A stretch of 31,374 nt of DNA from an uncultured cyanobacterium. Lineage in GTDB: Bacteria > Cyanobacteriota > Cyanobacteriia > CACIAM-69d. Location: contig CALCTI010000371.1 in the NCBI GenBank assembly GCA_937894105.1, positions 1-31,374 on the forward strand, read 5' to 3'. The position numbers and the translations under genes were made by a program. The notes under the pieces were generated by a model. The model saw only the letters and a program-made list of their open reading frames with translations, was not told the DNA's origin and made no database searches. Position 1 is the first letter of the stretch. Each line of letters begins with the position of its first letter. Shown here piece after piece: positions 1 through 7,886 of the stretch.

Positions 1-537
1 AAAAATTTGATTCAGTCGCAAATTCAAGAGAAGGGGCCGTATTTCGTAGTGGAGGTGCCGGAAACCCATGAAGAAATGTTGCTGTATGGGGACTACCAAC
101 GGCTGCTTCAAGTCATTCTGAATTTGACGGGCAATGCCATTAAATTTACCGACGAAGGCGGCGTCACCGTTAGCGTGGACTTAATCACGTCGTCGGTGGT
201 GGTGTATGAGGAGGGCGACGAGGACGCCCCGTTAGGGAAGCCCGATGCGGGGATGGCCCTATTCCAAATTATCGATACGGGAATTGGGGTCGCCCTGGAT
301 GATCAGGACAAGCTCTTCCAGGCATTTAGCCAGGCTGATGGTCGCCGCACCCGTAAGTTTGGGGGCACCGGTTTAGGGTTGGTCCTGTCCCAGCAGTTGG
401 TGCAGGCGATGGGAGGGGAGATGAATTTTTACAGCTTAGGTGAAGGGCTCGGTTCAACGGTGACCTTTACGATGCCCCTTTACCAGCAGCCTTTGGTGGC
501 GGCCACGGAGGAGCTCTTAAACGCGGACCCAGAGTAG
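1..537 (+). CDS. Sensor histidine kinase, C-terminal fragment (HATPase domain)
   Basis: This is the ATP-binding domain of a two-component histidine kinase. The frame is open at base 1, so the 5' part (sensor and phospho-acceptor domains) lies outside the window. Counting from the TTG at 7, the N box has its Asn pair at about 39 and 43 (NLTGNAIKF), the G1 box is DTGIG at 90-94, an F-box-like FQAFSQ follows at about 104-109, and the G2 box is GGTGLGL at 119-125. Such domains bind ATP and phosphorylate a His, usually for relay to a response regulator. The protein ends about 50 residues after G2 with no receiver domain. The extended acidic stretch between the N and G1 boxes (residues 60-80) is typical of hybrid or PAS-type cyanobacterial kinases. 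The partner and signal cannot be read from this fragment. Confidence 0.9.
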   Translation, partial: KNLIQSQIQEKGPYFVVEVPETHEEMLLYGDYQRLLQVILNLTGNAIKFTDEGGVTVSVDLITSSVVVYEEGDEDAPLGKPDAGMALFQIIDTGIGVALDDQDKLFQAFSQADGRRTRKFGGTGLGLVLSQQLVQAMGGEMNFYSLGEGLGSTVTFTMPLYQQPLVAATEELLNADPE

Positions 538-598
538 GGCAAGTCATCGGTAGGCGTAATAATTAGCGCAATAATCAGTCATCACCATCGAACTCGGA

Positions 599-1366
599 TC
601 ATGGCAGCTGTTGGATGATTGCGTAGAACAAGGGTCCCAAAATCAGGGCTGGCAGCAGGGATGCCACGCGAATCGCGCCAATTTCTAGCAGGTTAATGCC
701 GATGCCAATGATGGTGAGCCCACCGACGCCGGTCATCATTAAGACGTGGGGATCGGTGCTGGGGTCGGGAAATCCTTGGGCAAGACCGTTGGCGGCGAGG
801 GAAATTGCGCCTTGATAAACCAGGATTACAACGGTGGAAAAGCCGACGCCAATGCCGAAGCTGCCGGTTAGGGCGATCGCTGCCATCCCGTCCATGGTGG
901 ATTTTAAAATCAGCAGGCGATCGTCTCCAGCAATGCCGTTATTGATACTCCCCAGAATCGCCATGGGACCCACGCAAAACAGCAAACTTGCCGCCACAAA
1001 ACCCTCGGTAAATCGCCCGCCACCGCGCACCTTTTTTTTTAGCCAGTCGCCCACCCGGTGCAGACGCCCTTCCAAATTCCACCATTCTCCCAACAGTCCG
1101 CCCGCCACCAGCGCCATTAGCCCAATTACAACGCCGTCTACCAGGGTTCCGGGCACCTGGGTTAGCTGGCGAGCCATTTCCAACCCCACCAGCACCGTAA
1201 TCAGTCCCACGCCCTGGGGGATAATCGCCAGCATTTGCTTAGGCAGGCGCGATCGCATCGCCAAACCCAACCCCGTACCGACCCACACCGTTGCCACATT
1301 AATCAGGGTTCCACTCAGCTGAGTGCCCAAATTTAGGCTAACTGGCAAGTTTAAGATTGGGCTCAT
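599..1366 (-). CDS. DUF554 family membrane protein
   Basis: This is an integral membrane protein of about 255 residues. It is rich in Gly and aliphatic segments, with six or seven predicted membrane spans. The N-terminal GTLINVATVWVGTGLGL, the central LFCVGPMAILGSINNG and the following LKSTMDGMAAIALTGSFGIGV are characteristic of DUF554 (YdfK-like) proteins, whose transport or other role is not established. I start it at the ATG at 1366 because family members begin just before the GTLIN motif. A longer frame opens at a TTG at 1438 and would add 24 residues. No convincing Shine-Dalgarno precedes either start. It is convergent with the kinase fragment and divergent from psb32. Confidence 0.85.
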   Translation of the reverse strand: MSPILNLPVSLNLGTQLSGTLINVATVWVGTGLGLAMRSRLPKQMLAIIPQGVGLITVLVGLEMARQLTQVPGTLVDGVVIGLMALVAGGLLGEWWNLEGRLHRVGDWLKKKVRGGGRFTEGFVAASLLFCVGPMAILGSINNGIAGDDRLLILKSTMDGMAAIALTGSFGIGVGFSTVVILVYQGAISLAANGLAQGFPDPSTDPHVLMMTGVGGLTIIGIGINLLEIGAIRVASLLPALILGPLFYAIIQQLP

Positions 1367-1438
1367 TTGGAAAATTGAGGCAGAGAAAATTGGAACGAAA
1401 AAGCTGGCCGAGCGTAACGTAAATAACGTAAAAATCAA

Positions 1439-1794
1439 AAGTCAAAGCTGAAAATGCAATGGGGGGCGCTGAGGCTCCAGATATTTCAAGGAAAAATTAT
1501 TGCCTTTAGAGCCATTCGTCTTTAGATCGCCCTGGCAAGTGGGGATCAACCCCAAAGGATACGCACGAGCTGTTTTAAAATCCTACAAGGAACAAAAACT
1601 GGCATCGCCTTAGGATGTCATCCATTAAATTCCAGAAGCCTTACCCAGCGGGAAGTGCACGCCCTTTTGAATACAAAGCATTAGGCGCTGAAACCCTTGC
1701 AGTTATTGAGCTTGAGAATTAATTGATAACAGCCCATAGGTTCTAGTCAGAGATTGTCCCATCCTATTTACCCCGTTTCACTAGCGTTTCTCTT
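1439..1794. other. Intergenic region upstream of psb32
   Basis: No protein gene is supported in this 356-bp gap. It contains a diverged copy of a short palindromic element (about 1609-1665, listed separately). A 14-mer, GCGCTGAAACCCTT, follows it near 1683 and recurs near 9817. The psb32 promoter must lie here, but no clear -35/-10 pair stands out. Confidence 0.5.
1609..1665 (+). repeat. Diverged copy of 60-bp palindromic mini-element (copy 2)
   Basis: Bases 1616-1665 align without gaps to 18261-18310, with 40 of 50 identical by eye. They share TGTCATC, ATTAA, CAGAAGCCTTA and CACGCCCT. The left inverted end has decayed while the right end keeps GCACGCCCT. Confidence 0.65.
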
Positions 1795-2547
1795 ATGTCT
1801 TCTTCTATTTCGCCCATCAATGGCGTCTTAAGTGTCCTGCGCGAAACTTTAGCAAAATGGCGGCGGCTGGCTTTGGTTACTGGGTTAGTCATTGGGCTAA
1901 CGAGCTTTGCCGTACTGGGCTCGGGCGTTGAACCGGCGATCGCCACAGGCGTTTACAATATGCCCCCCGTGGACTCCAGCGTTCACGTTTACGACGAGGC
2001 AAAGCTGTTTAGCCGCCTAACGAAGGGACAGCTAGAAAAAAAATTGACGGCGATCGCCACCAGCCCAACCAGCAACGGCACCAACATTAACTACGTCACC
2101 TTCCGCCGCTTAGATTACGGGGAAACCATTGAAACGTTTACGGAAAAGCTCTTTTCCACCTGGTTTCCCAGCGAGGATGCCCAGAAGAATCAAATTTTAA
2201 TCGCCCTTGACGCCGTTACCAGCTCCTCCGCCATTCAGGTGGGCTCGGCGATTCCAGGCGCCCTGACCCCGGAAATTGCCGACAGCGTTGCCCAGAAAAG
2301 CCTCTTAACGCCCATTCGAGCAGGTAACTACAACGAAGCATTTTTGAGCACGAGCGATCGCCTGGGAGCCGTTCTAGCTGGGAACCCGGATCCTGGAGCC
2401 CCCACCTTAGCCTCAGCAGTCGCCATCGAAAGCACCTTCACGAGCGCCGAAGACACGGACCAAGGCAGCGCCACCCTTATCGTGGTTGTACTTTTGGTCC
2501 TGGCAATAGCCATTCCAATGATCACCTACTTCGCCTATGCCCGGTAG
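1795..2547 (+). CDS. psb32: Psb32-like TPM-domain protein, photosystem II-associated
   Basis: The protein has 250 residues. A membrane/signal segment spans about residues 24-48 (LALVTGLVIGLTSFAVL). It is followed by a TPM (TLP18.3/Psb32/MOLO-1) domain at about 60-200 with the family motifs YDEAKLFSRL, RRLDYGETIETF, LFSTWFP and LGAVLAGNPDPGAP. A C-terminal hydrophobic helix (about 225-245, TLIVVVLLVLAIAIPMI) anchors the protein. Cyanobacterial Psb32 sits on the lumenal side of the thylakoid and has been linked to protection and repair of photosystem II. The predicted topology here, with the domain between two hydrophobic segments, fits that. The start is the ATG at 1795. It appears to be monocistronic, with 590 bp of non-coding DNA downstream. 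Confidence 0.88.
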   Translation: MSSSISPINGVLSVLRETLAKWRRLALVTGLVIGLTSFAVLGSGVEPAIATGVYNMPPVDSSVHVYDEAKLFSRLTKGQLEKKLTAIATSPTSNGTNINYVTFRRLDYGETIETFTEKLFSTWFPSEDAQKNQILIALDAVTSSSAIQVGSAIPGALTPEIADSVAQKSLLTPIRAGNYNEAFLSTSDRLGAVLAGNPDPGAPTLASAVAIESTFTSAEDTDQGSATLIVVVLLVLAIAIPMITYFAYAR

Positions 2548-2853
2548 GCACTGACTGGGGTTTGTCATGAATAAACAAGCGCCAAACTCCAGACGCCTTA
2601 TAAAATAGGGAAAACAGGCCCTTCACAATAAAGGAAATAAAGAATGCTAGGGACTGTAACCCTGACGACGACCGAGTCTGAGATTTAATTAACGACACGC
2701 CCCGTTAGGTCAGCAGTCAAGGCAAAGCAGCAACACTCAAGGGAAATCACGATAAGATATGAAGTCGGCAGAGCAGTAGCGCTTCATTGGGCCACAGCAC
2801 TCCTGAATGGGCAACTTAGGAATCCAGTGTGAATGTCGGTTATTTGGCTATTT

Positions 2854-2888
2854 ACTTGTCATTGACTTTTGCCGTTTAATTGACAAGT
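2854..2888. repeat. Inverted repeat with 8-bp arms
   Basis: ACTTGTCA (2854-2861) and TGACAAGT (2881-2888) form a perfect 8-bp stem with a 19-nt loop. No T-tract follows. It could be an operator, an mRNA 3' hairpin of psb32 or part of a decayed element. Confidence 0.4.
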
Positions 2889-2927
2889 ACTGGCCACCCT
2901 TAAAGCACCCATAGGAACCATCAAACG

Positions 2928-2953
2928 AAAAAAACCCCGGCAAAAAGCCAGGG
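2928..2953 (-). terminator. Rho-independent terminator, minus strand
   Basis: Read on the minus strand, CCCTGGC, loop TTTTT, GCCGGGG and seven T residues form a 7-bp hairpin with one G-U pair. On the plus strand that pair would be a C-A mismatch, so the orientation is minus. No annotated minus-strand gene ends here. Confidence 0.7.
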
Positions 2954-3020
2954 ATTGGGGTGCATCTACCTACTGTTTATTTCTTGAATTGGCTATGGTG
3001 ATCCGGACACTTGCCTGGAT
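2928..3020 (-). ncRNA. Candidate small RNA ending at the minus-strand terminator
   Basis: The terminator at 2928-2953 needs a transcript, and no minus-strand coding gene lies upstream of it. A TAATAT hexamer on the minus strand at 3026-3031 could be a -10 box, giving an RNA of about 90 nt. The -35 region is poor. The region also includes imperfect complementary arms GATCC(A)GG and CCGGATC. I cannot assign it to a known cyanobacterial RNA family; the placement is inference. Confidence 0.35.
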
Positions 3021-3137
3021 CGCTTATATTAATGTCTTCTAACTTTCTAAAATCCGCTTAGGTGGGAAAGCTAGGTTTATATCCTAAAGAAATGCAAACA
3101 GCGTAAATGCCTGTCCACGACATTGGAGTGTCCGACC

Positions 3138-4034
3138 ATGGCTAACCGGGAGCATCTATCCCTACTGCTGGACGGGGCAGATGTTTGGAACCGTTGGCGG
3201 CAACACAATCCAAAAATTCAGCCAAATCTGCGAGAAGCAGATCTGCGCAAAGCAAGGCTTAGCACCATGGATCTAAGCCATGTGGATTTGTGCATGGCAT
3301 GTTTGGAAGAGGCGGATTTATCCAAGGCGGATATTCGTCACGCGAATTTATACACTGCTGATTTAACTGGGGTTAATTTACGAGAAGCAACCCTCAGTCA
3401 GGTAGATCTACGGGAGGCTTCTTTAAAAGGGGCAGACCTGTGTATGGTGACGGTGCGAGAGTCAGATCTGAGTCGGGCGGACTGTCGTGAGGCGAATTTT
3501 TACACGGCGGCGCTGAAGGGGGCGAAGTTTCGGGAAACGGATTTTTCTCGGGCGGATTTGCGAGAAGCAAATTTATGTATGACGGACTTACGGGAGGCGA
3601 ATTTGCGATCGGCAAATTTAAGTCTTTCAATTTTATGTATGGCGTCGATGGTAGGGGCGAATCTGTACCAGGCTAATTTGAATTTGGCTAATTTAAGCTT
3701 GGCTAACCTGTGCGTCGCTAGTTTGATGGGGGCAAATTTGGACGCGGCAACGTTGATTGGTGCCAATTTAATCGGAGCCAATCTTTACACGGCAAGTTTG
3801 GTGGACGCCATTTTAAAGGAGGCGGACCTGCGAGAGGTAACCCTAAGCAACGCTGACCTATCGCGCTCCAATTTAAGTATGGCGAATTTAAGCATGGCCA
3901 ACTTGCGTGAAGCGAAGTTTGTCGAGACCAACTTAGAAGGGGCAAATTTACATAAGGCCAATCTGTGGGAAGTGACCTTAAATAATGCGCTGCTGCGAGA
4001 GACGATTATGCCCAACGGTCAGCGCCACGGCTAA
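3138..4034 (+). CDS. Pentapeptide-repeat protein
   Basis: The protein has 298 residues. From about residue 25 it consists almost wholly of A(D/N)LXX pentapeptides (for example ADLRKARL, ANLYTADL, ANLSLANL), which fold as a right-handed quadrilateral beta helix. The N-terminal LLLDGADVWNRWRQHNP and the C-terminal ETIMPNGQRHG are the caps common to cyanobacterial members. I start it at the ATG at 3138 because GGAG lies nine bases upstream; a TTG at 3123 is also in frame. Function is unknown for this family; there is no fused domain and no signal peptide, so it is probably cytoplasmic. The repeats use unusually frequent Cys-Met (LCM) and Ser-Met positions. The gene stands alone. Confidence 0.92.
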   Translation: MANREHLSLLLDGADVWNRWRQHNPKIQPNLREADLRKARLSTMDLSHVDLCMACLEEADLSKADIRHANLYTADLTGVNLREATLSQVDLREASLKGADLCMVTVRESDLSRADCREANFYTAALKGAKFRETDFSRADLREANLCMTDLREANLRSANLSLSILCMASMVGANLYQANLNLANLSLANLCVASLMGANLDAATLIGANLIGANLYTASLVDAILKEADLREVTLSNADLSRSNLSMANLSMANLREAKFVETNLEGANLHKANLWEVTLNNALLRETIMPNGQRHG

Positions 4035-4052
4035 ACTTTGACCACTGAGTCT

Positions 4053-4106
4053 GGGGCGTGCCGTCAATATAAACGTTAAAAGGGTTATGCAGTGGCAAGA
4101 ACACCC
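4053..4106 (+). repeat. Diverged copy of the palindromic mini-element (copy 3)
   Basis: GGGGCGTG at the left and ACACCC at the right bracket 54 bp. The interior shares the order GTCAAT...TTATGCAGTGG with the 18253-18312 copy (TCAAT...TTATACAGTGG). Identity is lower than for copy 2, so the assignment is tentative. It lies just after the pentapeptide gene. Confidence 0.45.
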
Positions 4107-4200
4107 ATCCTTGCAAACCAAATCCGATCTTTTTACTCTGACTAGGGGTTGGGAGTGATTGAAAGCGGACTTGGCCGTAGAGGAGGCTTTGCCAAAGGGG

Positions 4201-6516
4201 CTATTCCTCTTCGTCACTACCGGTTTCGTCATCAGAGCCCTCAGCTGCCTCCGTGTCGTCGGAGAGGGCTGCCAAGTCGATTTGCTGCCGGTAGTAGTCT
4301 ACGCCTCGCACTTCCACGTTGACTGGGTTGCCCAGGGCGTAGCGCCGTCGGTTCTTGCGCCCCACTAGGGTTTGCTGGCGTGATCGGTATTCGTACCAGT
4401 CGTCTTTTAAGGACGAAACATGCACCAGCCCCTCCACCTGTAGCTCTTCAATTTCCACAAAGAACCCGTAAGACTGGACGCCTACAATCAGCCCTGTAAA
4501 GCTTTCTTCAATGCGGGACTGCATGGTAGCCGTGCGCTGGAGACCGATAATATCTGACTCGGCGTCTTGCACCGCTCGCTCGCGATCGCCCAGGTTGGTC
4601 AAGGTGTTTGCCAAGCGGGCTTCTAAATCTTGATGCATATCCGGTGGCAACACGTTCCAGTCAATTTCCCCGTGGCAGGTGTGGTCGCGCAGGTTAACGG
4701 ATTTTTTGGAGCGGGTGGTGCGGCGATCGCGCCCGTTTTCAAACACCGCATTTAAAACGTGCTGCACCAAGAAGTCGGCATAGTGGCGGGTGGGCGCATT
4801 GCCCGTGGCATACATGGGCAGCGCTAGACCGAAGTGGGGACGGGGCGTCACGCTGTAGTAGCTAGGCTTTAGGGTCGGCAACAGCAGGGTATTGATAATT
4901 TTTCTGCCGCTAGGGGACTCTGCCAACTCGTCTAAACACGCCTGGTAAGCTTTGGGGATCACTTCCGCGTCGTCATCTAGGGTGTAAGTCAAACCCACGT
5001 TGCTAGCAAGCTTAATGGCATCCTGCACTTCGCTTAGGGGGGGCACCGTTTGGCAGCGATATAGGGCGGGCACTCCCAAAGCGTGGAGATGCTCAGCAAT
5101 GCCCTGATTCGCGGCGATCATCACCTCATTCACCAGCCCCTCCGACGGCTGCTCGTTACGGGGCAACACCGGCACGCCCGGTACGCCCTCCCGCTGTAAG
5201 GTGGATTCTGCCTCCGGTCCCCGCCGCAGCTCAAAGCCACCGCGATCACGTCGCTGCTGTCTTAACCCATTAGCCACCCCCTGAAACTGGGACAACAGCT
5301 CCTTAACTCCCTTGGCGTCGGACACATCGAGGGCATCGTCGGTGTCATTAACCAGATCGCTAATTTGCTGGCTGGTTAATGACACATCGGCGCGCACCAC
5401 ACTGGGCTGAATTTCAAAGCCAACCCGCTGCCCCGCCTCATCCAAGGTCACTAGCACCGAAACGCCTAACCGGTCCTGTCCTGGCACAAAGGATCCATGG
5501 CTAGCGCTAATGGCCGGTGGAAATAGGGGCAAGACCGCGTCGCTTAAATAGGCCGCCAAGCCCCGCCGCTGGGCCTCCCGATCCAAGGGCGATCCTAACG
5601 ACACATAGTGGGCAATATCCGCCATATGGCTGCCCAGGCGCGTTTGCCCGTTGCCGTTGGTTTCCACCGTAATGGCGTGGTCGTAAATGGGCACGGTGGC
5701 GTCTCCTTCACCATTGGCGATCGCCACGGTGGGCAGTGATCGCACATCCAGCCGTCCTTTCACCTCCGCCGCCTTTAAGGTCTTCTTCAGGGTGGGCAAC
5801 TTCTCTGCCGCCGCGATCGCCGCCGGCGAAAATCGCTCCAGCAGCCCGTACTTGCAGGTAACAATATCCACATCCCGCGCCGCCTGGGCATCCACCCCCA
5901 GCACCTTATTAATCTTCCCCTTCGGCAACATGCGACCCAGGGGATACCGGTCAATATCCACACTTTCGAGATACTCCACAATATCGTCCAGGCTCACCCC
6001 TTCAGCCTCCCTCAGCGCCACTTCAAACAACAGGCGATCGTCCAAAGGAGTGGCGCGAAAATCCCCGCCATCGGTCTTTTTTACCCGCGCCAGCACCGAC
6101 TGGTTAGACCGTTCCAGCACCAAACACACTTCCCCTTCCGGGCTACGGCGACGATTTCGCCCAGCCCCTTCCTTGATGACCTTTACTAGGACGCGATCGC
6201 CATTCCACGCATTGGACAAATGATTCTCGTGGATATACACATCCTCCGTATCATCATCGTCCTGGATAGCAAAACAAAAACCCTTACTCGAACAGCGCAA
6301 CTTTGCCTCAAACAACTCCTCTTGGGGTTTCGGCGCTAAACGATACCGTCCCCGCTCCTTTTCCACAATGCCAATGGTTTCTAGCGCTTTTAGAGCAATA
6401 CCCAAATGTTCTTTCTCGGTGCCTTCTTCCAAATTCAGCTTTTGCTCCAGAATTTTGGAAGTTAGGGACTTATCGCCCGTAAAGCTAGACAAAAGGGCAG
6501 CAATTGAAAAATCCAA
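4201..6516 (-). CDS. RNase R/II family 3'-5' exoribonuclease with atypical RNB site
   Basis: The layout of this 771-residue protein is that of bacterial RNase R: an N-terminal winged-helix-like region (1-70), cold-shock-like domains, the RNB domain (about 260-600), an S1 domain (about 665-745, FTGLIVGVQSYGFFVEIEELQVEGLVHVSSL region) and an acidic tail. I start at the TTG at 6516 because GGAGGT lies nine bases upstream and family members begin with the matching DFSIAALL; a longer TTG frame opens at 6555. RNB enzymes degrade structured mRNA and rRNA fragments. The usual DxxxxxDxDD metal-binding cluster reads here as GDATVPIYDHA, retaining only the Asp of Y-D-H-A clearly. The arginine motif is APTRHYADF instead of SPIRRYPDL. 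Catalytic competence is therefore uncertain. The gene is single and convergent with the pentapeptide gene. Confidence 0.85.
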   Translation of the reverse strand: MDFSIAALLSSFTGDKSLTSKILEQKLNLEEGTEKEHLGIALKALETIGIVEKERGRYRLAPKPQEELFEAKLRCSSKGFCFAIQDDDDTEDVYIHENHLSNAWNGDRVLVKVIKEGAGRNRRRSPEGEVCLVLERSNQSVLARVKKTDGGDFRATPLDDRLLFEVALREAEGVSLDDIVEYLESVDIDRYPLGRMLPKGKINKVLGVDAQAARDVDIVTCKYGLLERFSPAAIAAAEKLPTLKKTLKAAEVKGRLDVRSLPTVAIANGEGDATVPIYDHAITVETNGNGQTRLGSHMADIAHYVSLGSPLDREAQRRGLAAYLSDAVLPLFPPAISASHGSFVPGQDRLGVSVLVTLDEAGQRVGFEIQPSVVRADVSLTSQQISDLVNDTDDALDVSDAKGVKELLSQFQGVANGLRQQRRDRGGFELRRGPEAESTLQREGVPGVPVLPRNEQPSEGLVNEVMIAANQGIAEHLHALGVPALYRCQTVPPLSEVQDAIKLASNVGLTYTLDDDAEVIPKAYQACLDELAESPSGRKIINTLLLPTLKPSYYSVTPRPHFGLALPMYATGNAPTRHYADFLVQHVLNAVFENGRDRRTTRSKKSVNLRDHTCHGEIDWNVLPPDMHQDLEARLANTLTNLGDRERAVQDAESDIIGLQRTATMQSRIEESFTGLIVGVQSYGFFVEIEELQVEGLVHVSSLKDDWYEYRSRQQTLVGRKNRRRYALGNPVNVEVRGVDYYRQQIDLAALSDDTEAAEGSDDETGSDEEE

Positions 6517-7096
6517 AGCGCGTAAACCTCCAACGGTAAAACTGAACAGTGACAACTAAACCAGTGCCCGAAAAGTAGCGTTATTTAGTCACCCACCCTT
6601 TCAAAAATGACGATTCAAAGAAATTAGACGTCTAAAGTCAACTCTAAAGCCTTGAATCAACCAGAAACAAAATTCTCGACCTCAACAACAATTGGTGCCA
6701 CTAAAACGAAGAAAAGTCACGAAAAGCAGTGGGGCAATTAGAATAACGCAGTGAAACTTAAAGTCGGACAATGGGACAATAACGATGTCGTTTTGTATTG
6801 GTCCAACGTTATTTATCACGTCAATCTTGCCATAAAGCGTCCCATTAATGGCTGAATTGAATCGGGGTGGCTTTTCATTAACCAGTGCTTGCCACAATCG
6901 CCACCCGCCATTTCCATTGGTCATTCCTACACGCCACGACCCAGACCGAATGTTTAGCCAGTAGGTTACATTAACTTTGCTTGCGTTAGGACTTTGAGTG
7001 GGGCATCTCGATTTTTAACGGGACGAGCAACTGATCACTATTTGCTGAATTTGCTGATCAATACTATTAATAGCTGTTTGAGTGGTTTCACTGTCT
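6517..7096. other. Intergenic region between divergent genes
   Basis: These 580 bp separate the exonuclease (-) from the 7097 gene (+) and should hold both promoters. A perfect 12-bp palindrome TTAGACGTCTAA lies at 6624-6635 and could be an operator. An 80-codon minus frame (6682-6924) has neither a good ribosome-binding site nor recognisable similarity, so I do not call it. Confidence 0.45.
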
Positions 7097-7879
7097 ATGT
7101 TTGCGGAATTTCGATCGCGGTATCCCACCGGCTGCTTAGTATCGAAAATGCTGGAATTCACCCAGGGACAGTACGTGGTATCGGTAGCGGTGGAGCTGGA
7201 TGGGCAGGTATTAGCAACGGGGATGGCGGCGGCGGATACGCTGGAAGAGGCGGAGGGTCGCGCTCGGGTTCGTGCGTTGGAAGCTTTAGGATTGGTAGCC
7301 ATTGACTACGACGGCTCGGTAACGTTGCTGGGCGGCGACTCGTCCAGTGCGCTTCCATCCAATGCGCTCCCGTCCAATAATCGCCCCATTGCCCAACTGG
7401 CGGGCACTGCCTCAGCTGAGCCCCCACTGACAGAAACGATTCCCCGCGCTGAAGCAACGGAGGTGATAGCAGAAACGGCTGAAGTGAAAGAACCGCCAAA
7501 AACAGCCAGTCCTTCTCCTCAATCATCGGTTAATCCCCCAGCTCCTACTACTCCGTCCTCTAGCCCTCCAGCCTCGAAAAAATCAGCCCCGAAAAAAGCC
7601 GCCCCAGACATTCCCGGCTTAGATTTTGCGGATCCTCCTCCGGCACCATCTCCAGAACCGCCAGCGCCCTCCCCTAAGGCAGAGTTGCCGGTGGATTTAT
7701 CTGATGCGATCGCCCAAATTGGTTTGCTGATGGAGCAGGTGGGTTGGGACAAAAAACAAGGGGTGGCTTACCTGCAAGAGACTTATGGTAAGCGCACCCG
7801 AGCCGAATTAACGGACCAAGAACTGATGACGTTTTTAGGACATCTGCAAACGCTGGTGCAGAAGGACCTGGACTTTTAA
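7097..7879 (+). CDS. Conserved cyanobacterial protein, two small domains joined by a Pro-rich linker
   Basis: The protein has about 260 residues and I do not know its function. The N-terminal 75 residues (MFAEFRSRYPTGCL, then GQYVVSVAVELDGQVLATGMAAADTLEEAEGRAR split around it) form an alpha/beta unit ending in a helix with A-E-x-R-A-R-x-R-A-L. This pattern resembles the N-termini of DNA-annealing or RNA-binding proteins, which is only suggestive. A linker at about 85-205 is rich in Pro, Ser, Ala and Glu. The C-terminal 50 residues (IAQIGLLMEQVGWDKKQGV and YGKRTRAELTDQELMTFL) form a helical domain like those at the end of some phage and nuclease-associated proteins. I use the ATG at 7097; a GTG at 7082 is in frame. 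No Shine-Dalgarno is obvious. It is convergent with ugd, 8 bp away. Confidence 0.6.
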   Translation: MFAEFRSRYPTGCLVSKMLEFTQGQYVVSVAVELDGQVLATGMAAADTLEEAEGRARVRALEALGLVAIDYDGSVTLLGGDSSSALPSNALPSNNRPIAQLAGTASAEPPLTETIPRAEATEVIAETAEVKEPPKTASPSPQSSVNPPAPTTPSSSPPASKKSAPKKAAPDIPGLDFADPPPAPSPEPPAPSPKAELPVDLSDAIAQIGLLMEQVGWDKKQGVAYLQETYGKRTRAELTDQELMTFLGHLQTLVQKDLDF

Positions 7880-7886
7880 GGACGTC

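Larger units (their letters stand above)
2548..3137. other. Intergenic region with hairpins and a possible minus-strand RNA
   Basis: This gap of 590 bp lies between two plus-strand genes. I see no credible protein gene. It holds an inverted repeat, ACTTGTCA at 2854-2861 and TGACAAGT at 2881-2888, and a minus-strand intrinsic terminator at 2928-2953 with a possible small RNA upstream of it. Confidence 0.55.

Noticed and set aside
5687..6223. 178-codon ORF opposite the exonuclease
   Set aside because: Shadow frame of a GC-rich gene: rich in Ser/Arg and without any motif.
6682..6924. 80-codon minus-strand ORF upstream of the 7097 gene
   Set aside because: No convincing ribosome-binding site, no motif, and composition like the surrounding intergenic DNA. 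Possible but not supported.
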